A stretch of 12,713 bases of DNA. Origin: Phoronis ovalis. Lineage: Eukaryota; Phoronida; Phoronidae. The position numbers and the translations under genes were made by a program. This document shows positions 1 through 9,800 of the stretch, piece after piece. Positions within the stretch are counted from its first letter, which is position 1, and each line of letters opens with the position of its first letter. The DNA is taken from NCBI GenBank assembly GCA_028565635.1, contig JAOXYB010042949.1, positions 1 to 12,713 of the forward strand, written 5' to 3'. The notes under the pieces were generated by a model. The model did no database searches, had not been told where the DNA came from, and saw nothing but the letters and a program-made list of their open reading frames with translations.

Positions 1-165
1 CCAATCGGCCATCTTGTAAGTAATCGAGGTCAAAATTATATCAGACCTGCGCTTTGACCTGTACTTACCCTGTACCAGATACGAAGATCATCTGACAAAA
101 GCTGAAGCCGTTATAGCAACACAAAGAAAAGGTTACATACGCCGCCGACGCAGCATGCAGTACGG
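1..165. repeat. Probable older interspersed repeat, left part
   Basis: This stretch is less AT-rich than the neighbouring intron, with CpG-rich bits such as ACGCCGCCGACGC. It continues on the other side of the fold-back element (538-603), where it ends in a hairpin and CCAA repeats. It looks like the 3' end of a non-LTR retrotransposon or SINE. I cannot name the family. Confidence 0.35.
157..165. repeat. Left target-site duplication of the fold-back MITE
   Basis: GCAGTACGG, repeated exactly at 538-546 directly after the right arm. Confidence 0.85.
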
Positions 166-537
166 CAATCTAAGTAAACTCAGATGTTGTGTTCCGCTTC
201 GTATTTAATATAATTATAATACGTTACTATAAAAGGTAGCTCCATATTTTCCTACTAGGTGTCTCTTATATACCATTATCAAAATCTATGTTTTAAACTC
301 AGATGTTGTGTTCCGCTTCGTATTAATATATTGAATAAGTTCTACGTGAAAGTAGTTGCATATTCTCCCACCAGGTGGCGCTGATGCTCGTAGTTTTTAT
401 ATGCTACACCAACATAGATTTTGATAATGGTATATAAGAGACACCTAGTAGGAAAATATGGAACTACCTTTTATAGTAACGTATTATAATTATATTAAAT
501 ACGAAGCGGAACACAACATCTGAGTTTACTTAGATTG
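166..537. mobile_element. Fold-back MITE with 127-bp inverted arms
   Basis: The left arm (166-292) and right arm (411-537) are reverse complements with one mismatch that I see (GTAGCTCC against GTAGTTCC). The arms begin CAATCTAAGTAAACTCAGAT. The 9-bp duplication GCAGTACGG flanks the element at 157-165 and 538-546. The centre (293-410) is mostly a diverged, directly repeated copy of the arm: a 30-bp segment at 176-205 recurs exactly at 295-324. The 9-bp duplication and long arms suggest a Mutator-like or Foldback-type element. No transposase is present. The near-identity of the arms suggests recent activity or gene conversion. Confidence 0.9.
368..382 (+). promoter_or_regulatory. CTCF-like motif inside the MITE
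   Basis: CCACCAGGTGGCGCT fits the CTCF core consensus CCASYAGRKGGCRSY at every position. Both arms hold a degraded version (CTACTAGGTGTCTCT on the left). CTCF is known across bilaterians; binding here is untested. Confidence 0.35.
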
Positions 538-546
538 GCAGTACGG
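538..546. repeat. Right target-site duplication of the fold-back MITE
   Basis: GCAGTACGG, identical to 157-165. Confidence 0.85.
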
Positions 547-550
547 CTAT

Positions 551-603
551 ATGCCCTTTCACTATTACATAGTGATGGGCATAATAAAAACCAACCAACC
601 AAC
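551..603. repeat. Hairpin plus CCAA-repeat tail
   Basis: ATGCCC and TCACTA near 551-564 pair with TAGTGA and GGGCAT (to 582). An A-rich stretch and tandem CCAA units (591-602) follow. A hairpin followed by a short tandem tail is typical of the 3' end of some LINEs and SINEs. Confidence 0.45.
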
Positions 604-800
604 TCAATTTTTGAGGGCTTTCGCTCGTTAAACAACTTTTTATTTTTTAAGAATAAAATTTGAGAGGTAAGAATTATAAAACATGAAATATTAAACGAAA
701 TAGCAATGATTCATAGGCTCTGAAATTCAGGGTGCAATACACTAAATCTTGGATAGTCCTTGTCAAAATGAGTCTTGTTAAAAAGAATTACATTTCTTAC
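604..800 (-). other. BRF1: BRF1 intron after exon j
   Basis: The intron starts at GTAAGA (800) and continues past base 1. The first 29 intronic codons stay open (to a TGA at 711-713), so intron retention would give a truncated protein. Nothing conserved is visible in it. Confidence 0.8.
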
Positions 801-862
801 CTGTTCTAACTCTTTGTCATTAATGCCTGTCAAATCTAATTCTCCATCATCTTGTTGCAATT
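801..862 (-). CDS. BRF1: BRF1 exon j: [10 protein letters not shown] motif, last exon in the window
   Basis: The acceptor is TTCAATTTTAG and the donor is the perfect consensus CAG|GTAAGA at 800. It encodes [20 protein letters not shown] then Q, matching the human DGELDLSGIDDLEID block that leads into the TBP-binding region. The following exon (expected to start near YIL) is not between bases 1 and 800. Confidence 0.92.
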
Positions 863-3800
863 CTAAAATTGAACCAACATCATAATTTTTACAGCAATTA
901 ACTTCAACAATTCACTATATACTGAATCAAGCGTGAAAGTCTGCACCTATCGCTATCAGAATATTATTGGTCTGACACTTAGTTGTTTGACTAAAATTAA
1001 GACAACCACAGACTAAAGTTAAACTTCAATTCAAAGATTTTAATTCATTATACTTTCACCCTCATCAGTGATGGGATCAATCACCTAGTGGAGGTAGCAA
1101 ACCGACAATCAGTTTTTTCCATGGTCAATCTCCATCAGAGTGCACCATCATTGACAAATATGTCAAAAGCTTTACAAGGAAGGTTCATTTTCTGTTCTGC
1201 AGTTGCCTCAATCATATACGACCCCTTCTAGTTACAGATTCAAGTATTGTCCAACACCCAGTGGATACTGGGAGATAATTGTTATGATAGCATTCAATGC
1301 ATTGAAAGATATCAGGTTTTTTTTCAAGAATTCATTTTATTTATTTACTTGTAAAATGTTGCATTAATTTTTCTAAATTTATAAATTAAGGATTTAATTC
1401 TGCTATTTTATATTCTATCATATAGTGATTAAGCTCACATATCTCCCTAGTGGCAAACTTGGATGCTGCAATTACAGAGGACTGTACACATTTATAACTG
1501 GATATAACAGTTACCATAGCCAAGCAATATTATTTTCTTAATATGATGACCCTATATCCACAACACATCTTGTTCATTAACATAGTTTACAGTATATCAA
1601 ACAGGTACAGAATGCTGGTTACGAAAAAAATAATAACTGCAAAAACAAACAAATCACGGTAATCAGTAGACTTGTAATACCTCCAGTTGTATCCGAGTTC
1701 AAACATTCTTCAATAGATTCTTTTAATCCTAAACTGGCTGCTGTAGGTCTTGGTCCCAGATGTCCTCCTGACCAGAATGTACTTGAGTTTGAAGATGGAG
1801 GAGGCATCATTATGCTATCCATCTCCTCCTGTAAAAAAAATGAACGGTTATTTTTGAAACTGATCAAGCAGAGAGTTTCAAACAAATAAGGACAAGAAGT
1901 ATATAGTTTACATGTAAACATTTATTACAAACTTTATGGCAAAAAGCCACTGCTATTTTCTTACATAGATTGAACACCAACTGGCTAATCACACATTTTT
2001 GTAAAATCAGCAAAATCTTGGAATTTTTGGAGATTTTTTTATTTATTTCACTTTTACCTTTAAGATCTTCTAATGGCTTTGGGTAATTGAATAATTAGAA
2101 AAATAACTGAACATGATGAAATAACTAAAGTGCAAGAGGTGCTAGTAAACAACAGTTAATTTTTTTTTCATCGGAAAACCTTTATTGAAGTCTTACACCG
2201 AGATTTCTCAACTTTGTTGATACTAACCTTTTCCAAGGACGCCACATCAGGATCTAGCCTACTGTCATCTTGTATATTGTTTTTTAGTGATGATGCTAAC
2301 ATCTTGTCCTCTGTGTCAGACAATGCATCTTTCAGCGATTCCTCTTCTATAAATGATGCGCAATCAGAAAGGTCTTGGTCCTCAGAACATATACTACTCG
2401 TGTCTATAGTAGAAACTGTTACGTTTTATTTTACATGACATATTTTAAACAGTATAAAAATTTGTTATAATTCCCCATTTCAGTATAGAATACCAGTAAA
2501 CAATAGTTAATTACTTTGCAATACACAGGTTCTTATAGTTTTAAATAGTTTCTAAAATACTGCATTTTTACTCTTACTAACAACAAAACCCATCTCCAAT
2601 GTTAATCATGAATCAATATCGTACAATATATCACTAGTACTAAATAACAATGAGTATATGAGATACTTGCACTTACTTCATCAATTATTATAATATCAAA
2701 ATATCTGAGGTTCGCAGAAGGTGAATAATTGAAATTTGTTGTATACAGGAGAGTTTTCCATGACTTCTTTTGGTGAAAGTATAAAATACAAGTACCTAAA
2801 TCCTTATTTCCTTTTCTTTTTGTTTCTAACGCTTGTTCAATCTCTGATTGGAAATTATAAACCTCAGTTGTTAATTCATTCAATTTAGTTTGATCTTCAA
2901 GCTGAAAAAATAAGAAACTTCACAACATTGAGAATTTTGTATGTAGCACATAAAATATATTTATTTTAATTATAATTTTTTTTCTTCTGCATTATGACTT
3001 TATTATATGGTTCCATTGTCGGTGCAATATAACTTGTGCAAAGTGTTAGAAACTAAGGTAACATGAGATTATATATTACATTTTTTTATCAACAAGGAAG
3101 ACTATGTTTTTTAAAGTTTTTGTTTTGTAAAAAATGACTGTTCTTATATACTGATAATTAAGTGGCAATTATGTAAAAGTAATTTTCCGTTGTGGTACAA
3201 CCCGCTCGTGAATATTAAGTTATGCCAAACAGTATTAGCCACATAAGTGAGCCACAAAGCTGAATATGCCTTTCAGTTCCGAGTCAGAGTATTACAGTTA
3301 GTACTGAAATTTATAGACACCAAGAATACTATATCTTACCTGTACATAGAGTTTGGCTTTCTTTTTGCCTTCAGTAAAAGCTGGCGGGTCCGCTTCCTCT
3401 TCGAGATCAATTTTCTGGAATTCGTCAATAGTCAATTGGCTAGATGGAGTATCTTCAAATTCCAATAATCTAAGGATTTATTTTGACAGTGATTGCTCAT
3501 TGTCTGTTATTTTTTCTATTAAGTCTTCCTGGTAAATGTTAAATGAATAGTCAAACAGCCAAAAGACTTAGAAACTGAAGTGTAACAACTGGTGAGGGAT
3601 CATGCTGCTATTTGTTCCTAGCAAGGTGCTTACCCGCTTAATCCTGGATAGACTGCTGAGGAAAGCACTAAATGAGAGATTAGGAGACAGAAATTTAGCC
3701 TAAGAAAGACTGAAAGACTAAAGCATTGTAAAAATTAATTAATAAAATTCATTTTTTTTACACCGTCCATAGTGAGTGGTAGAAAACAAATGAAATTTTC

Positions 3801-6800
3801 TTATACTTACCTTTTTCTGAGAGTAGCTTCACAAACTTTTACCACTTTTATCACATCTTTTTGTGTGCGGTTGAAATTGTGTATACGTGCTGCTACCAGT
3901 AATGCTGAAAAAACAGAAAAAATGCTTAACCATTTATCTAAGAAATAGTTGGATTGTTAACTTAAAAAGGGCTGAAAAAAGATAAAAACATTTAGGACTG
4001 TATGTATGTTAACAGAATAACATGGGCTTGTTCAAGTCACATATAGATTACCGTGACTCAATTTTTGAGTGTGCTAATCACTACTAGAATTTATTATTTG
4101 GACTACAGAAAATATTGCTATTATTCATATCAGTATTAATTATTACCTGCACCACATAAGCCTGAAGGTCTTCTTCCTACAGCCAACCAATCTCGTTTCA
4201 TTCTACTGACCAATCGCAATGCAGTCATATTAACATCATGCTCCTTATCGCCAAATTCTAATTTATGTGCAAATCTTGGAATTAATAAACAGGGATCTAA
4301 AAATTAAAAAATTACCATAAAGCAAAATTCAAATACAATATGTTTTAGCAAAAATACTAATAAGTACAACTTCTTATATCACTTTGCAAATATTCATAAA
4401 AATATTCCCTGTTTTCTGATACAAGACATCAAAATTTGTCTCCACTTCTATATAACACCTGCCACAAAGTATACTAGTTCCTTGTTCTCCCGCTTGATGT
4501 CTCTGATGCATAGGCGCCTGCACACGAAGGATTCTGGGATATCAATAAAGAAGAAAACAGCATGAGCAATTAGTCATCTTTCCGCAGAGATTCCAGGAGA
4601 ATCAAAGCGGTAAGTCACCTAATTACTATTTATTACTCTTTAAGACATGCTAGGGAACAGTTGAAAACAATTGTATTGGAAAGCCACAGTTAAAACATGG
4701 GTAAAAATAGGTAAGGAAATTTGCCTGTTAATTGACCTTTGTCAAATCTCAGCCTAATTCTAATCCCAGGTGTAATTTGAGTCTCAACTATGCCGGTGAT
4801 TGTGACAAGTATGTGGGCTTTTGTTAACTTATTTGGTTAAACCGCCCGATTGGTAAACTGACTGTCATATAAAATACATCAAGCTCCTGTGGTTCAGGTG
4901 GATTTTTTTGGAAACTACAAACCGGGATGGAAGTTAATTTAAGCTTTAAAATGTTGTTTACAAAATTACTAGCCATTTGGAAGGTTAGATCCTAATAATT
5001 TAAGACAGATGTTTGGCAGCAGCTGCAAATTAGAATCAGAGGTATGTTTCATTTCTTGAAATGTCTAGTTTGAAACAACCCTGAAATAGCATGAACACAT
5101 CAGATTTATCCCTGGTTTCATTTGTTTACAAATTCTTTGCATATAAATTACTGAGTCACAAAGAGAAATCATGTGGAAACAGTAAATCCTTTAAAGGAAA
5201 TTGTTTTGTAGTTGGTCATTCATCCTACTAAATTGTGGAGTAATTACTAACAACTTATCTGTGCCAAATAACTGAACAGATGTATTGTGTATTGTGATAG
5301 GATTGTTGTATAGTGACCATAAATGAAATCATTAACTAATTGTTCTTATCCAGAGTAATTAATTTTACATTTCCTAGCAAATTAATGAACAATACTGTTT
5401 GATTTGCAACTTTAGCCATTAAATATGAATTATTGATTGCTTGATTTAGGCAAATTTCTATTGTATGCACATTTCTGTGTTCTTGACAATTATTACAGGG
5501 TACTATTAAATCAAATTTGATGCAAGTTTTAAGATTATATTTTATTTGTAAAAAATTTGCAAGTCTAAAATGACTTTTTTGATATTTTTTTATTTTTATA
5601 CTTTAAATGTAAATGTAATTCATAACTTACAATTTTGGCATTCATTTTTAATTTAATTTTTCCTTGTGAAATTGTTTGATAATTTGCATTTCTCCTACCA
5701 GGTACAAAGTAAGGCTTCTAAATGTTTATATTTTATAAAGTTCTAACACACCTGGGGGTAAACAATGCACAGTGCAATTTTGGCTTATATCCAACTTCTA
5801 TCCAAAGTGCTGTAACTCTTAACTAGGACCAAAAAGATTTTTTTTTTGATTTGATAACATTGTTTTGTTTTAGATCCCCAAAAATGGATGAACAAGATAT
5901 GAACCAGCTGTTTGATGAGTTTATCAAACTTGGTTCATCTCCTAGTCAACAGTCCTTTCAAGGCAGGTCGCCATCCAACACATTTGGTGTGAAACGTAGA
6001 ATAGATTCACGATTAAGTGTTCGGTGCGGCAACAATTCTGCTCGTAGTTCACGAAGTTCACTGGACACATCTGCTCCGCATACTTATGCGTGTGTACGAG
6101 ATAGAAATGCCTGTATGTACAACAATGAAATGATGGCTGATGTACATTTTCTTGTGGGAAACGAATTTTGTAATACTAGAAAAATACCAGGTGAATAAGA
6201 AATCTTTTCAGTATTTAAATGCCTCACAAATCATGTGTAGGAATTATAAATATATTACAACTTACTCATTTGGAGAACACTTGAAATATTATCTTACTGA
6301 GTGATTGGATAAATTTAGTCAAATATAAGGCAAAGGTCAGGACTTGCTGCCTTAGCTGGTATATCTATGCATACACATAAACAAAGTCTAAACTTAGATT
6401 ATTCTTTCATCTTTACATGTAAACACATAATCAAGTTCCCTAGAACAATGTGGTAAAGTGATTACCTTTCAAGAAAACTGAAAGTAAACTTGTCAAATAC
6501 ATTGTAATTTATTTAATTTTGCATGTTTACATCCATTATTTGTTGAAATTAAATGTCTGAACATGGCATTGTTTGTTATTACATATGTCTGCAATCCTTC
6601 AGTTGTTATTTCCAAGGAGATTATGTGAAGTTTAAACTTGGAGATTACTTTGTATTTTACTATTTTTAGGACACAAGTATGTTCTTGCAACTGGCAGCTC
6701 TGTGTTTTATGCCATGTTTTATGGAGGCCTAGCTGAGGGCAAGGGTGAAATTGAAATTCCTGATGTTGAACCACAGGCCTTTTTAAATATGCTGAAGTAA

Positions 6801-9800
6801 GTACTGGCAATACCCATAATCAAACATGTATTCCATAATGAATCTAATATAAATATTTGCTTCATTGTTTATCTTCTTGTCTGTAGACTTGTAACATACA
6901 GTAATATATAGTGGAACACTTATATAATATTGTTTATTTATATGAAATCTATGTAATATTGTAATGACAATTCTAAAAGTTTGTAAGATAACCACAGGCA
7001 TATTTGCCCACAAAAAAAATACTGTCACCACATACTGAACTATATTCTGATGTCAATCTTTATTTCTCCAGACATTTTTAGAAAGTTTCCAATATTTCTT
7101 TTGGAAAATACCTAGTTGTACAGATTATGTAGTCTAATGGAGTGTTTTATTTTTAAGGTATCTTTACTGTGATGATATAGATCTGGAGCCAGATACAGTC
7201 ATGGCCACACTGTATGTTGCCAAAAAGTATCTCATCCCTCATCTAGTCAATGAATGTGTGTCCTTCTTAAGCACAAGTCTTACCGCTAAAAATGCTTGTA
7301 TGCTGCTGAGTCAGAGTCGTTTATTTGAAGAGGATAAACTAACACAACATTGTTGGGAAGTTATCGAAGCACAGGGAGAAGATGCTGTTAAAGCGGACAG
7401 TTTCACTGATATCGATCAAGATACATTAAATATAATACTAAGTCATGAAACACTCAACATTAGTGAACTTGTTTTGTTTAAAGCTACTTTACGTTGGGCT
7501 AAAGCTGAGTGTGCAAGGCGAGGATTAACCCCATCTGTGGAAAATCAACGCTTAGCTTTAGGGAAAACATTATTTCTCATTCGTATACCTACTATGAATT
7601 TAGAAGAGTTTGCAAATGGTGTTGCACAATCTGGTATCCTCACAGTTCAAGAAACTAATGATATATTCTTATATCACACTGCTGCCGCCAAACCTGCCTT
7701 ACATTTTCCCGTTACACCCAGAAAAGGATTAAAGCCAGTTTTTTGTAGACGATTTCAGTCGTCAGCATTTCGTAATAATCAATGGCGTTATCGAGGACGA
7801 TGTGATAGCATTCAGCTTATGGTGGATGAGCGTATCTTTATTGCTGGGTATGGTCTATATGGATCGAGCAAAGGAAAAACTGAATACAAAGTCAAACTTG
7901 AGCTAAGGTACAATGGAGTAGTTCTAGGAGAGAATTATGCTGCACTAGATACCCCAGGTTCTAGTGAAGTTTTCCCAGTAACATTTAAGACTCCAGTGCA
8001 GATTGAACCTGGCAAATTTTATACTGCTAGTGTTACTATTGAAGGTGCTGAGTTAAGCTTCTTTGGCCAAGATGGCCTGTCTGAAGTGCAGTGTGACAAT
8101 GTGACATTTCAGTTTCAGTACTCTTCAGACAGCACTAATGGAACGGGTGTGCAAAGAGGACAGATCCCAGATATAATATTTTACCATCAGAATAACTAGG
8201 TTATATTTAAGGTTTTTTCATTATGAGTATTTAGTCCAGTGAAAAATCAAATAAATATTATTTTAAATTTATGAGTCAATTATGGAGCACAAATTTAAAG
8301 AGTCTCTGCCCCTTGTTTTATAATATAACCTGGTTGCCAGGAAGGAGTCCTATATTGGCCAATAATTTTGGTTTACATAAGTGACCTCGGAGGTCATTTA
8401 AGAACTATGATATAAAATAATTATTTGCACATTACTGCTCATGATTAGGGTCAGCTAAACATAACATTATTCTTATAACCTGAAGAACATCATGTAGTCA
8501 AGTTGTTAAGTAGCCCAGGAAATTTGTGAATGGTTCATTTGTACACCTCGGTGACACTTACAGACACATTAGTAGTTTCTGTAGATGGGGGTATAAAGAG
8601 GAACCATTCACAGTGAAATAATAATAAATTTTGACAATTTACCTGAACGAATATTGTTTGTTATTGTTGACAGTTTTTATGTTTTGAAAACAAACATCAA
8701 CACTGTATAATAGCAATCTTCCTTTGTTAACAAAAAGTTTGTACATTTTTCAATAACAACAGATTCATTCATGTTAGCCCCAATCATGTACTTAAGTAAA
8801 ATGTTAGTACTATATACATGGTTTGTGCACTGAGGTCAAATGATAATGTTCTAAACATAACACATGGGTTGAATGGGTGATACTAATAATTACCATTTCC
8901 TGTTTTTACCAAAAGATAATTAATTGTCTACCTGGAAGCCTAAAGCAGTGCAGTTATGTGCAATTACACCGTTATTTGTAGACCAGTGTAGCCTTATTTG
9001 CTTTCATCAGTGAATTGAACAAATGACAAATGAACAATCCTAAGTGCAGAAATGGTAATCTACATTTTTACTATCACAAGTGGTATGTTACATTATTTTG
9101 TAGTATTCAATTTTTCATGTAACTGGAGTTGCATTTGGAAAGTATGTGTTTATGTTCATAGAGGTAAATGTGATACATCTTTCTGCTAACAAGGTACAGA
9201 TAGATCAAAAACAGTCTGTCCTAACATGATGTAAAAAAAACTTTGATGATGGGTGCTATTGCCAGTTGCATTTCAGCAAGCTTGGTTCATAGAGAATTGA
9301 ATCAAGAAAAAAATACAAAATTGAAATTGTTTAATACACCAATATTAAGTGATAAAATGATAATCGCTGGCCAAAAATATTGTATACATATTCAAATGGT
9401 CAGCGATAATTTTTATGTAAGTCCCCCCCCTGCTTGGTATAGATAAAATGTTAATAATTTGTGCAGAGTTCAAATATGGATGCCTCTTCAAGCAATATTT
9501 ATAGATTGTTGTTGAATTATGTCCATTTGTTCTAATATTATTATTAATCAGCAAAGAACACAATGTGCATATTGTAGAAGCTGGTACTAGTCCAGTTTTT
9601 GTACACTTTGGAATGTGAGATAATTATATAATTATTTAATGCTGAACCAATTGAAGCCTCAGTTTTGTACAATTTATAACAATCATATATGGCCTGGATA
9701 AAATAGCAAAAGATAATAAATGTTAATGATGGTTTTATGATTCAAGTTGTACTTTTCTCTTTCAATCTGCAAATTTTTTAAGCTTCCTCACAATGACTGC

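Noticed and set aside
1040-1310. A less AT-rich intronic stretch considered as an exon or named transposon
   Set aside because: It has no open frame consistent with BRF1 and no termini or target duplication. It may be a decayed repeat, but I cannot support a specific call.
2214-2438. Plus-strand 74-aa ORF
   Set aside because: It is the antisense of BRF1 exon h (2228-2403), which fits in phase with its neighbours.
3247-3535. Two overlapping plus-strand ORFs
   Set aside because: They are the antisense shadow of BRF1 exon f (3340-3469).
6493-7031. Two minus-strand ORFs of 105 and 82 aa
   Set aside because: The first covers the antisense of BTBD6 exon 3 and the second lies in an intron. Neither resembles a known protein.
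7201-8199. A 332-aa ORF starting at the internal Met as the whole BTB gene
   Set aside because: Coding sequence continues upstream through a spliced Lys codon into two more exons that supply most of the BTB domain. The true start is at 5884.
9243-9563. Short ORFs on both strands (67 and 72 aa)
   Set aside because: AT-rich intronic sequence with no recognisable domain, splice partner or codon bias.
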